Origin: CAVZRC01 sp963777695 | GTDB taxonomy: Bacteria; Planctomycetota; Planctomycetia; Isosphaerales; Isosphaeraceae | NCBI GenBank assembly: GCA_963777695.1 | Contig: CAVZRC010000004.1 | Coordinates: 310,001 to 374,000, forward strand | DNA: 64,000 nucleotides | Reading direction: 5' to 3' | Shown: one piece after another, positions 9,136-18,840 of the stretch | Layout: the number at the start of each line of letters is the position of its first letter | Position numbering within the stretch: position 1 is the first letter of the stretch | The notes under the pieces: generated by a model | The model's input: the letters and a program-made list of their open reading frames with translations, nothing else | What the model was told of the DNA's origin: nothing | The model's database searches: none | Program-made: the position numbers and the translations under genes

Positions 9136-9495
9136 TCAATATCGGTAATGATGCGGATACCCGCGATACGGCCCACCACGGTAATAACCGCGGCCGCCAT
9201 AATATCCGCCGTAGTAACCGCCCCGGGGCACCACGACCGGCGCGGGGACGACGACCGTCCTGGGCACCACGACGGCTCCGGGCACGACGACCGGCCCTCC
9301 CACGTACGGATAGGCCCCATAGCCGCCATAGCCACCATAATATCCGCCGCCGTAGCCGCCGCTGAACCCGAATGACGCCGCCGGGCTGCTGAACCCGAAA
9401 CCGTACCCTTGGGCACGCGCCGGCGTGGCCCCCAGGCCCAGCGTCCCGGCGGCCATCACTCCGGCCAGCATCATCGATCGACCGATCGCCTTCAT
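9136..9495 (-). CDS. Small secreted Gly/Tyr-rich protein
   Basis: A 119-residue exported protein. The start used is the second of two close ATG codons (9495), because GAGGAG is 9 bases upstream of it but only 3 bases from the first ATG (9501). A signal peptide is clear (MKAIGRSMMLAGVMAAGT, then ATPARAQG as the likely cleavage site). The mature part is low complexity: GGYGGGYYGGYGGYGAYPY, a Val/Pro stretch with VVVP four times, and a final GGYYGGYYGGRGYYRGGPY. Such proteins are common in planctomycetes and presumably act in the envelope; no function is known. Confidence 0.75.
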   Translation of the reverse strand: MKAIGRSMMLAGVMAAGTLGLGATPARAQGYGFGFSSPAASFGFSGGYGGGYYGGYGGYGAYPYVGGPVVVPGAVVVPRTVVVPAPVVVPRGGYYGGYYGGRGYYRGGPYRGYPHHYRY

Positions 9496-9848
9496 GGTCA
9501 TGGTCTCCTCACTCGGTGTCCTGTTGTCCTCGGTTGTTCTCGGAAGCGGGTGGCTCCCAGCCCGAGTGGCGTGTGCTGCGAGACACCACCCCTAAATACG
9601 TCGTATCAGCGAAAAAGGGGCGGCTCATGGGTCGAATTCAGCATCGCCCGATGCACGCGTACCGGCGGAGTGGGTGCAACCTGCGATCTGGCCAGAGGTT
9701 ACGGCGGGTTTCGACCGCCCTACATTGGGGCACTTTATCGAATTTCGTCGCTTGAGCCCGGAATTCATTCCGATTGCTTGAGCGCAAACCCCATCGTGGA
9801 GACAATGGCTCCGGGAGACGCGCCAACGACACGAGGATTTCGAACACG
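9496..9848. other. Intergenic region with a small stem
   Basis: A gap of 353 bases between the minus-strand Gly/Tyr-rich gene and the plus-strand amidase. The starts face away from each other, so both promoters should be here. The only structure seen is the palindrome GGCGG-7-CCGCC at 9703-9719. Open frames crossing the region look like unused frames. Confidence 0.5.
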
Positions 9849-11630
9849 ATGATCGACACCGGGATCGACGGGGATGGGGATTCGTCGGACGCGGATCATT
9901 CGGCGACGGACCGACCGGTCGAAGTGCGTCGGCGGGCGATCCTGAAGGGCCTGGCAGGTCTGGGCATCGGCAGCGTGACCTTCCGTCGTGCGATGGCGGC
10001 ACAAGCGGCGCAGGCCGGACGGGTCACGCCGGAGATGGTCAAGCAGGCGGAATGGATCGCCGGGGTCGATTTCAACGACGAGGAACGGGCCAGCATCGCC
10101 CGATCGATCGATCAGAGCCTCCGATCGTTCGCCGAGCTACGCGCGGTCAACGTCGGCTACGACGTCGCACCGGCCCTGACCTTCTTCCCCACGCCGCCTC
10201 GCCCTGCCGCGTCGATCCAGCGGAACCGCGCGACGCCCATCGCTGGCCCCACGCCCAGGCGGCCGGGTGCGGACGAAGAACTCGCCTTCCTGACCGTGAC
10301 CGAGCTCTCGGCACTGGTGCGGAGTCGACAGGTCAGTTCGACCGAGCTGACGCGGCTCTATCTCGGACGCCTCAAGCGGTTCGACCCGCTGTTGAAGTGC
10401 GTCGTGACGTTGACCGAGGAGCTGGCGTTGAAACAGGCGGCCCAGGCCGACCGCGAGATCGCCGCGGGCAAGTATCGGGGCCCGCTCCACGGGATCCCCT
10501 GGGGTGCCAAGGACCTGATCGCCTATCCGGGATATCCGACGACCTGGGGCGCGACGCCCTTCAAGGACCGCGTGATCGACGTGACGGCCAGCGTGGCCGC
10601 TCGGCTGGAAGAGGCCGGCGCCGTCCTGCTGGCCAAGCTGTCGCTGGGCGCGCTGGCGATGGGCGACCGATGGTTCGGCACGCAGACCCGCAGCCCGTGG
10701 GATCCCCGGGCCGGCTCGAGCGGATCGTCGGCCGGCTCGGCCTCGGCGGCGGCCGCTGGGCTCGTCGGCTTCGCCATCGGCAGCGAGACGCTCGGCAGCA
10801 TCGTCTCGCCCTGCCGCGCCTGCGGCGCCTCGGGGCTGCGGCCGACCTTCGGGCGCGTCAGCCGGCACGGCTGCATGACCCTCTCCTGGTCGATGGACAA
10901 GCTCGGGCCGATCACGCGCTCGGTCGAGGATTGCGCGCTGGTGTTCGACGCCATCCACGGCGCCGACGGCCTCGACATGGCCGCCGTCGATCAGCCCTTC
11001 GACTGGCCGCCCAGGGCCGACCTCGGCTCCCTGAAGGTCGGCTACATCGAGCAGCGAAGCCGCCCCGCCGACGAGCGGGAGGACCTGAAAGTCCTCCGCG
11101 AGCTGGGATTCGAGCTGGTGCCGATGACGCTCCCCGAGGAGCTCCCCGTGGATGCCGTCACGCTGATGCTCGGGACCGAGGCCGCCGCCGTCTTCGACGA
11201 GTTGACGCGCAAGCACATCACCGAGGGGCTCAACTCGTGGCCGGCGACGTTCCGCCGCGGGCAGTTCGTGCCGGCCGTCGAGTACCTGCGGGCCGCCCGC
11301 GTGCGGACCAAGCTGATGGCGGCCATGGCCGAGCGGATGGCGAAGGTGGACCTCTACGTCGGCACCGGGCAGGACCTCTCGATCACCAACCTCACCGGCC
11401 ATCCGACCGTCGTCTTCCCCATGGGCTTCCGCGACGTCAACGGCCGCGCCCGGCCGGGCTACATCACCTTGACCGGCCGGCTGTTCGACGAGTCGACGTT
11501 ACTGGCCGTCGCCCACGCGTTCCAGCAGGCCACCGGCGACCACCTCCGACGGCCACCCCTCGAGCGATATCTCTCCGAGGCCGTCGCCGGCGCGCTGTCC
11601 GAGCGGCCGCGACAGGCCATTGGAGACTAA
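9849..11630 (+). CDS. Tat-exported amidase (amidase signature family)
   Basis: A 593-residue hydrolase of the amidase signature family, which cleaves amide bonds with a Lys-cisSer-Ser triad. K221 lies in HGIPWGAKDL, the cis-Ser in the Gly/Ser motif AGSSGSSAGS (about residue 291), and the probable nucleophile S317 in GSETLGSIVSP. A twin-arginine type signal is at residues 27-41 (RRRAILKGLAGLGIG), so export in folded form is likely. About 100 residues precede the amidase core, which starts near residue 145 (ELAFLTVTELSALVRSRQVSS). The start at 9849 gives a complete Tat leader; the open frame begins further upstream. The overall look is GatA-like, but the Tat signal and absence of GatB/GatC genes argue against tRNA amidation. 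Substrate unknown. Confidence 0.9.
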   Translation: MIDTGIDGDGDSSDADHSATDRPVEVRRRAILKGLAGLGIGSVTFRRAMAAQAAQAGRVTPEMVKQAEWIAGVDFNDEERASIARSIDQSLRSFAELRAVNVGYDVAPALTFFPTPPRPAASIQRNRATPIAGPTPRRPGADEELAFLTVTELSALVRSRQVSSTELTRLYLGRLKRFDPLLKCVVTLTEELALKQAAQADREIAAGKYRGPLHGIPWGAKDLIAYPGYPTTWGATPFKDRVIDVTASVAARLEEAGAVLLAKLSLGALAMGDRWFGTQTRSPWDPRAGSSGSSAGSASAAAAGLVGFAIGSETLGSIVSPCRACGASGLRPTFGRVSRHGCMTLSWSMDKLGPITRSVEDCALVFDAIHGADGLDMAAVDQPFDWPPRADLGSLKVGYIEQRSRPADEREDLKVLRELGFELVPMTLPEELPVDAVTLMLGTEAAAVFDELTRKHITEGLNSWPATFRRGQFVPAVEYLRAARVRTKLMAAMAERMAKVDLYVGTGQDLSITNLTGHPTVVFPMGFRDVNGRARPGYITLTGRLFDESTLLAVAHAFQQATGDHLRRPPLERYLSEAVAGALSERPRQAIGD

Positions 11631-11637
11631 GGACCAG

Positions 11638-11780
11638 GCTGGGAATAACTTCATGGAATTCGCTCCCACATCGATTCCTGGTTGGAGTTCCGCCTTCAGG
11701 CGGTCCTGAGTTTGGAATCGAAGACCGCCTGAAGGCGGAACTCCAACCAAGAGAGGCAAATTCGGGAAGTTATTCCCGGC
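11638..11780. repeat. Nested inverted repeat (MITE-like) after the amidase gene
   Basis: Two sets of arms are nested. The outer arms are 12 bases and perfect (11641-11652 GGGAATAACTTC and 11766-11777). The inner arms are 25 bases and perfect (11681-11705 and 11723-11747, beginning GTTGGAGTTCCGCC). An 17-base loop separates the inner arms. The element starts 11 bases after the amidase stop codon. It could act as a transcription terminator or be a small non-autonomous element. Inner-arm sequence recurs at 9100-9120 and inside the second PKS gene at 62821-62970. Confidence 0.85.
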
Positions 11781-11960
11781 CCGTTCCTAAGCGCAGACTC
11801 GGGAGGCAAGGCGCGGTGAACGGGAGGATCCGACGACCTCGCGAGTCGCGGCGTCGGATCGAGACCACCCGAAACAACTTAAGTCGCACTTGACAACCCG
11901 TCGCCAACGCATTACACTTCTCTTGTGGATCTCTCTTGAGATGCGAGAATTCGAGGGGCT

Positions 11961-12317
11961 ATGACCTGCAAGAGCGTGCCCAACCTCGGTAGTCGGCTCA
12001 CCCCCACACTGGCACTCCTGGTGGCGGTGGTGAATCTGTCGATCTGGCCATCCTGGTCGGTCGGCGGCTCATCTCCCGATAGCAGTCGGCCCCAATTCGG
12101 AATTACCACAAACCATTGCTCCCCCCTCTCCGTGAAATCGGTCGGTTCTCATCTGGTGAGGGCCAAGGCCCTTCCTTCAGAGAATGACGAGAAACTGAAC
12201 CGGACGGTTTGTTCCACTTCCTTGTCCCTCGATCGACCTTCCGTCCCTTCATTCAAGCCGGACTGGCACATCGTCACTCTGGTTGAACACCGCGGGACGC
12301 ACCCACTCCGTTGTTGA
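11961..12317 (+). CDS. Possible small secreted protein
   Basis: A 118-residue open frame with no family I recognise. It starts after GAGGGGCT and opens with a possible signal peptide (basic start, then LTPTLALLVAVVNLSIWPS). The rest is polar with two Cys residues in the last part and at the very end. The composition is less GC-biased than the neighbours, so the codon evidence for a real gene is weak. It could be a spurious frame. Confidence 0.35.
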   Translation: MTCKSVPNLGSRLTPTLALLVAVVNLSIWPSWSVGGSSPDSSRPQFGITTNHCSPLSVKSVGSHLVRAKALPSENDEKLNRTVCSTSLSLDRPSVPSFKPDWHIVTLVEHRGTHPLRC

Positions 12318-12907
12318 GCCTGCGCCGGTATCGCATCTACGGATGCCTGCTCACTCGAGGATTCAGGCGGATTCCGTCTTCGATCCGTTGCGGTTCTTGC
12401 CTGCTGGCACTCCGATTGCGTACTCGAACGCCATGACTGATTGAACCGATCGTGGCGGTGAGAGCTGGCGATCAGCATCCGATACCGTCGGAGCGTGACC
12501 TCGCGCGTTACCCTTGGCGGGTGATGCCGACGTTTTCGACCCCGGGGCGGTTCGTCGGCGATAGGGAGCGGTCTATGGACTCCTCCTGGACGGATCATGC
12601 CGAAAGCCTAGGCATTCTCGATCATCACACCCGCTTCGTCGCCTTGATGCGTGACGAATCCCGAATTCATCGATTATGACTTCCCTCCCCAGAGGGTTAC
12701 TCCCGCTTGGATCGTGGAGCCACGCCACGTCACTGAGATTATGTTCACACGTCGGAACAGATCCGGGGGTCGCCGGGTGGCGAGCTCAACAATCACATCG
12801 GGAAACGGTTTCGCAGATCGAGTAGCGAATCAAGACCACAGGACCCGCGCTCTACATTTGAGTCGGCGAGATCGGGTCTATCAGGAATCGGCTGGGAGTC
12901 CAGGCCA
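12318..12907. other. Intergenic region without a supported gene
   Basis: A gap of 590 bases before the RND gene. It is less GC-rich than the surrounding coding DNA, and frames crossing it are short and lack ribosome binding sites. The promoter for the RND operon is expected here. I see no clear operator, and no copy of the TetR palindrome found at 6750. Confidence 0.5.
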
Positions 12908-15900
12908 ATGAATCCGACCGTGATTGCGATGCGGCGCCCGGTGACGACCATGATGATGGTCGTCGCCCTGATCAGCGGCGGGGCGCTGGCTTACACCCGC
13001 ATGCGGGTGGACATCTTCCCGTCGCTGAACGTGCCGAAGATCTACGTCTTCCTCGACTATATCGGCATGAGTCCCGACCAGATGGAGGGATTCATCGTCA
13101 ACCAGCTCGAGCTGTATTTCCAGTACGTGGACGGCATCCAGGATATCAACACGCGGAACATCCAGCAGGTCGCCCTGACGGAGCTGGCGTTCTTCCCCGG
13201 GACCGACATGGGCCAGGCGATGGCCCAGGTGGTGGCCATGTCCGACCGGGCCATGTCGTGGATGCCCAAGGGCACGTTGCCGCCCATGATCATGCGCATG
13301 GACGCGGGCAGCGTGCCCGTCGGCTACCTGGTCTTCGAGAGCAAGGAGACCTCGCTGGGCGCCATGGGCGATTACGCGCAGAACGTCATCCGGCCGCTGG
13401 TGCAGAAATTCGTGCCCGGCACCGTCGCAATCTCGCCGTTCGGGCCGAACATGCGGTCGATCGTCATCAACGTCGACCCGCACAAGCTCCTCGACTACAA
13501 CCTGACGCCGCAGGAGGTCATCCAGGCTCTGGCGAAGGGCAACACGATCATCCCGGCGGGGAACCTGTACATCAAGGATTCGATGCCGGGCGTCGCGAAC
13601 AACGCCACGGTCGTCAACCCGAAGGAGCTGGGCAACATCCCGCTCAAGCTGGAGAAGAACGTCTATCTCCGCGACATCGCGACGATCCAGGACGACGTGG
13701 ACATCACCTACGGCTACGCGCTGGTCAACGGCAAGAAGTCGGTCTACCTGCCGATCATCAAGAAGGACACCGGCTCGACATTGACGGTCGTGTCCGACGT
13801 CCACAAGGCGATGCAGACGTTCCGCGACGCCGTTCCCAAGGACGTCTCGGTCAACTTCGAGTTCGACGAGTCGCCGACGGTGGTGGCGGCGGTCGAGAGC
13901 GTGGCGACCGAGGGCATGATCGGCGCCGGCCTGACGGGCCTGATGATCCTGCTGTTCCTCGGCGACATTCGGAGCGTGATCGTCGTGGTGTCGAACATCC
14001 CGCTGGCCCTGCTGGGCTCGCTCTTCGGGCTGTGGATCACCGGCAACACGATCAACATCATGTCGCTGGGCGGCATGGCGCTGGCCATCGGCATCCTCGT
14101 GGACGAGGCGACGGTGACCATCGAGAACGTCCACGTGCAGATGGGCCACACGCAGAACGTCGCGACGGCGGTGCTGCACGCGAGCAACGCCACGGCGGTG
14201 CCGCGGCTCCTGGCGTTGTTGTGCATCCTGTCGGTGTTCATACCGGCTTTCATCATGGGCGATCCGCTCCGGTCGCTGTTCATGCCGCTGACCCTCGGTG
14301 TCGGCTTCGCCATGATCTCGTCCTATCTGCTGTCGAGCACGTTCGTGCCGATCCTGTGCGTGGCCCTGCTCAAGCACATGGGCCACGGGCATGGCGAGGA
14401 GGGCAAGCCGGGCCTGTTCGACCGGATGCTCAAGGTCTATGGCGGGATGGTGCACTGGTTCGTCCGGCTGCGATGGCTGACCGTGCCGATCTATCTGGGG
14501 GCGTGCGGCCTGCTCCTCTGGGTCCTGGGGCTGCAAGTCGGCACCGAGCTGTTCCCGCAGATCGACTCGGGGCAATTCGTCCTGCGGTTTCGGTCGCCGC
14601 CGGGCTCCAACTATGAGCTGACGCGGCAGATGGCCGTGAAGTGCCTCGAGGAGATCGAGCGCGAGGCCGGCGCGAAGAACATCATGATCTCGATGGGCTA
14701 CGTCGGCCAGGTGGCCCCGAACTTCGGCATCGACAACATGGTGCTGTTCATGCGGGGGCCGGATGACGGCCAGTTGCGGGTCGCGCTGACCGAGACCAGC
14801 GGGATCAAGCTGGCCAAGTTCCGCGAGACGCTCCGCAAAGTCCTGCCCGAGCGGGTGATCCCCTGGCTGGCCAAGCGGCTCGAACAGGGTGGCCTGTCGG
14901 CGGCCGAGGCGCAGCGCGCAGGCCGGCCAGGCGACGTTCGGGTTCGAGCCGGGCGATATCGTCAGCTCGGTGATGAGCTTCGGCTCCTCGACGCCGATCG
15001 CGGTCCGGATCGTCGGCACCGAGCTCAAGATGGTGCGGCAACACGCCGAGAAGATCGCCGCGGGGATGAAGAAGATCCCGTTCCTCCGCGACGTCCAGTT
15101 CGTCCAGACGCTCGACTATCCGACCGTCGAGCTCAATATCGACCGCGAGAAGGCGGGATTGAGCGGTGCCACCGTCGAGGACGTGGCCCATGCGGTGGTC
15201 ATGGCCACCGCCTCCACCCGGTTCGCCAACCTCAACTACTGGATCGACATCAAGACCGGCTTCGACTACCTGGTCCAGCTCCAGGTCCCGGCCTTGCGGA
15301 TGGAGAAGCCGGAAGACATCGAGACCCTGCCGATCGAGTCGGTCAACCCGCTGGTCAACCTGATGATCCGCGACGTGGCGACGGTCCGCAGGGGACTGCG
15401 ACCGGGCGAGATCGATCGCGACATGTCGCAGCGCTACCTGACCCTGACCGCGAACGTCGAGGGCGAGGACATGGGCCGGGCCTCGCGCCAGGTCGCCCAG
15501 GCGATCCAGGCCGCGGGCGACCCGCCCCGCGGAGTGCGCGTGGAGACCATGGGCCAATTGCCGCCGATGCTCGAGATGTTCCAGTCGCTGGGCATCGGGC
15601 TGGGCGTCGCCGTGTTCGTGATCTTCGTGCTCCTCACCGCCTATTTCCAGTCGCCTCGACTGGCGTTGATCTCCGTCGGCGCCGTGCCGGGGGTGCTCGC
15701 GGGCATCGCGACGATCCTGTTCTCCACCAACACCTCGCTGAACATCGAGTCGTTCATGGGCTCGATCATGTGCCTGGGCGTCTCGGTGTCGAACTCGGTC
15801 ATGCTGGTGACGTTCATCGAGGAGCACTGGAAGAAGGGGATGGCCGCGGCCGCGGCGGCGATCCTGGGGGCCAGCGAGCGGTTGCGGCCGATCCTCATGA

Positions 15901-16292
15901 CCGCCTGTGCGATGACTGTGGGCATGGTGCCGATGGCCCTGGCGCTGGAGCGAGGGAGCCAGATGCAGGCGCCGCTGGGCCTGGCGGTCATCGGCGGGCT
16001 GGTGATGTCCACGTTCGCGACGCTGCTGGTCGTCCCTTCGATCTTCGCGGTCGTGATCGGCAAGAAGGTGGCGATCTCGCCGTCGATCTACCCCGATGAC
16101 CCCGAGAGCTCGCACTACGACCCCAACGTCTACGCCGACCCTGGCCAGTCCGGACATTCGGCCGACCACGGCGCGGCCAAGCCGCACGGGGTGGCCCACC
16201 TGCCCGAGCCGCCGCACCCGATCACCGACGAGAACGGCTCGAACCCGGATGCCGGCCCCGCGCCGGGTGCCGGATGGGAGGCGGCCGAATGA
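12908..16292 (+). CDS. RND-family efflux pump inner-membrane subunit (one frame break)
   Basis: An inner-membrane proton-driven exporter of about 1127 residues once one frame break is repaired. It begins MNPTVIAMRRPVTTMMMVV with the first transmembrane helix, followed by the pore-domain start DIFPSLNVPKIYVFLDYIG. The TM4 motif reads GGMALAIGILVDEATVTIEN, with Asp-Glu where most HAE1 pumps have Asp-Asp. The first frame runs to about 14918; then one extra base (GCGCGCAGG) moves the reading to the frame that continues QAGQATFGFEPGDIVSSVMS and ends AAE at 16292. The C-terminal helices (GVAVFVIFVLLTAYFQSPRL, GVSVSNSVMLVTF) are in that second part. The adaptor gene follows 95 bases later, as in typical RND operons. 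Confidence 0.9.
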
Positions 16293-16387
16293 ATCCCCTG
16301 ACCTGGAGAAGCCGGATGGACTTCGGACCTGGAAAGACCACGAGGGCGGCCGCCGGCCGGCGCCGCCCCTTTACCTGGAGTTGTTTC

Positions 16388-17953
16388 ATGCGCCGCGCCT
16401 TTGGGCCCTCGAATCGGGATCGTCACGCCATTTCCGGCTGGCTCTTGTTCGGCTTCCTCGCCGCCCTGGCGGTGCCCGGCTGCGGCCACCAGGACAAGAT
16501 CGTCTTCAAGAACGACGAGAAGCCCCCGACCGTCCAGGTGATCCAGCCGCAGGTCCGGAACATCGTCCGGGTCGTCGGCCAGCCCAGCTTCATCGAGAGC
16601 TTCGAACGGACCGCGATCTATCCCAAGCCGTCGGCCTACATCGAGAAGTGGAACGTCGACATCGGCGACAAGGTGAAGAAGGGCGACGTGCTCGCCACCC
16701 TCTTCGTACCCGAGCTCGTCGAAGACCACGAGACGAAGGAGGCGAGCATCGTCCTCGACCGGGAGCGGATCGCGCTGGCGCAGGAGGTGGTGAATGTGGC
16801 CAAGGCCGACGTCCAGGCGGCCACGGCGCGCCTCCAGGAGGCCCACGCCATGCTCGACAAGTACCAGGCCGAGGTCGACCGCTGGGATTCGGAGGTCAAA
16901 CGGCTCAAGATGACCGGTAGCGTGGTGGACAAGCAGGTCTTCGTCGAGTCCTCCTACCAGCTCAAGTCGAGCCGAGCGGAGCGCGACAAGGCGAAGGCGA
17001 CCATCAAGCGGGCGGAGGCCGAGCTGCTCTCCAAGCGGTCCTCGCTCTCCAAGGCCGAGGTCAACGTCCGGGTCGCCGAGGCCGACCTGAAGGTCGCCGA
17101 GAGCGAGGCCCGGCGGCTCAAGGCGTGGGTGGGCTACCTCACGCTCACCGCGCCGTTTCCTGGCGTGATCACGGCGCGCAACGCCAACACGTTCGACTTC
17201 GTCCTGCCCAATACCGGCGACCCGTCGGCCAACAACCGGGCCTCCAACATCTCCAGCGGGGGCGCCGCGCCGATCTACGTGGTGGACCGCACCGACATCG
17301 TCCGGATCTTCGTCAACGTCCCCGAGCAGGACGCCAACTTCGTCCACATCGGCAGCAAGGCCACCGTGCTGGCCAAGGCGTATCGCGACACGCCGATCCC
17401 GGCCAAGGTCACGCGTACGGCATGGGCGCTGAACGCGAAGAGCCGGACGCTCCGCGCGGAGATCGACCTGCCCAACCCCGGCAGCCAGCTCCTGCCCGGG
17501 ATGTACGCCTACGCCAAGGTGATCATCGAACGGCCCGGCGTGCGGGCGCTGCCGCTGGCGTCGATGACCTACAGCGGCGAGAAGGCCTATTGCTGGACCA
17601 TCGACAAGGGGCATGCGGTGCGGACCGAGGTGCAGACGGGCGTCAGCGACGGCGAGTGGATCGAGGTCACCGATCGTCAGAACCTCGAGGTGGCCGACGG
17701 GGCCGAGCCCTGGGTGCCCATCGACGGGACCGAGCAAGTGATCGTCGGCGACCTGACGCTCCTCGCCGACGGCGTGCCGGTGCAAGTCGCCCCGGTCGCC
17801 GGCGGGACGACCCTCGCTAGCTCCACCGCGACCCCCACCGCCTCCGATCCCTCGACCAAGGGTCGCCCGGCGAATCCGCCGCCGGCATCCGGACCGGTCG
17901 AGGCGTCGAATGCCCCCGCAGGCAAGCGAGAAAATGAAGTCTATCGCGATTGA
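16388..17953 (+). CDS. RND periplasmic adaptor (membrane fusion protein) 1
   Basis: A HlyD/AcrA-type adaptor of 521 residues that would link the RND pump to a TolC-like channel. The start at 16388 has GGAG 7 bases upstream. The N-terminus is a lipoprotein-like signal (WLLFGFLAALAVPGC; the box is imperfect). Barrel-sandwich halves are IEKWNVDIGDKVKKGDVLAT and LTLTAPFPGVITARNANTFD, separated by a long coiled-coil hairpin (about residues 100-235). The beta-barrel part contains YVVDRTDIVRIFVNVPEQDA. A disordered Ser/Thr/Pro tail ends the protein. A close paralogue lies at 18841-20441. Confidence 0.93.
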   Translation: MRRAFGPSNRDRHAISGWLLFGFLAALAVPGCGHQDKIVFKNDEKPPTVQVIQPQVRNIVRVVGQPSFIESFERTAIYPKPSAYIEKWNVDIGDKVKKGDVLATLFVPELVEDHETKEASIVLDRERIALAQEVVNVAKADVQAATARLQEAHAMLDKYQAEVDRWDSEVKRLKMTGSVVDKQVFVESSYQLKSSRAERDKAKATIKRAEAELLSKRSSLSKAEVNVRVAEADLKVAESEARRLKAWVGYLTLTAPFPGVITARNANTFDFVLPNTGDPSANNRASNISSGGAAPIYVVDRTDIVRIFVNVPEQDANFVHIGSKATVLAKAYRDTPIPAKVTRTAWALNAKSRTLRAEIDLPNPGSQLLPGMYAYAKVIIERPGVRALPLASMTYSGEKAYCWTIDKGHAVRTEVQTGVSDGEWIEVTDRQNLEVADGAEPWVPIDGTEQVIVGDLTLLADGVPVQVAPVAGGTTLASSTATPTASDPSTKGRPANPPPASGPVEASNAPAGKRENEVYRD

Positions 17954-18107
17954 CGATCGGATCGGGCACGCGGATCCCCCGGTCGCGAAAGGGGGATCCG
18001 CGGGAGGCCGTCGGCCGATGCTCTCGCGGGCGTGGGCCGCCTCCCAGTTGCAACATGACGCGTTGACGTTCCATCGAACCGAGAAGGCCGCGACGGAGGA
18101 AGCTCCC

Positions 18108-18644
18108 ATGAGTCAGTTACAAACAGAAGTCGGCTCGAGCATCGTGGCGGTTTATCCCGACCACGCCGCGGCCGAGGCCGCGGTCCGGCAACTCCACGAG
18201 GCGGGGTTCCCGATGGGCGACCTCTCGATCATCGGCCGCAACTTCCAGACGACCGAGGAGCCGGTCGGATTCGTCAGCTCCAGCGACTATGCCGCGGCCG
18301 GGGCCAAGACCGGCGCGTCGTTCGGCGGCCTGCTCGGGCTGCTCGTCGGCTCGGCGTTCCTGGTCCTGCCGGTGGTGGGTCCGGTCGTGGTCGCCGGCCC
18401 GCTGGCGGCGTCGGTCCTGGCGGGGATCGAGGGGGCGATCGCCGGGACGGCGCTGGGCAGCCTGGCGGGCGCGCTCGTCGGCTGGGGGGTCCCGAAGGAA
18501 CGGGCGATCAAGTACGAGACCCAGATCGAGGGGGGCAAGTTCATCGTCGTCGTCCGCGGCGCCCCGGAGGTCGTCGGCCGCGCACGGACCTTGCTCGCCC
18601 ACCATGATTCCGAGCATGACGTGTACGAACCGGAGGCGTTGTGA
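18108..18644 (+). CDS. Glycine-zipper stress protein (GsiB/YflT-like), copy 1
   Basis: A 178-residue protein. The first part (VGSSIVAVYPDHAAAEAAVRQLHEAGFPMGDLSIIGRN in sequence order) is a ferredoxin-like alpha/beta module of the type seen in the heat-induced stress protein YflT/DUF1269 group. A glycine-rich hydrophobic middle follows (GASFGGLLGLLVGSAFLVLP, GIEGAIAGTALGSLAGALVG) that could insert in or lie on a membrane. The C-terminal part (KFIVVVRGAPEVVGRARTLL) resembles the first module. GGAGGA precedes the start by 7 bases. A second copy, about three-quarters identical by eye, is at 25892-26440. Confidence 0.8.
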   Translation: MSQLQTEVGSSIVAVYPDHAAAEAAVRQLHEAGFPMGDLSIIGRNFQTTEEPVGFVSSSDYAAAGAKTGASFGGLLGLLVGSAFLVLPVVGPVVVAGPLAASVLAGIEGAIAGTALGSLAGALVGWGVPKERAIKYETQIEGGKFIVVVRGAPEVVGRARTLLAHHDSEHDVYEPEAL

Positions 18645-18840
18645 TCGAACCTGGTGTGACGCGACGGTAAACGTCCTCGGCCTCGATGTTTCGAATTCCG
18701 CAAGATTGATGGTCCTTCTTTCCAGTCAACGGTCTCACGGGGGTTGTGACGTGGAGCGAATCAGACGCCTGTCGCCGGGCGATCCACGACTTCCCGACAC
18801 GGCACGCCCGGCATTGCGTCTATTCGACGGGAGCTCTGTC

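Noticed and set aside
10052..11893. Plus-strand open frame of 613 codons
   Set aside because: It overlaps the amidase in another frame; the amidase frame carries all catalytic motifs.
12881..15028. Minus-strand open frame of 715 codons
   Set aside because: It mirrors the RND pump gene, is dominated by His/Arg/Asp runs and has no recognisable domain.
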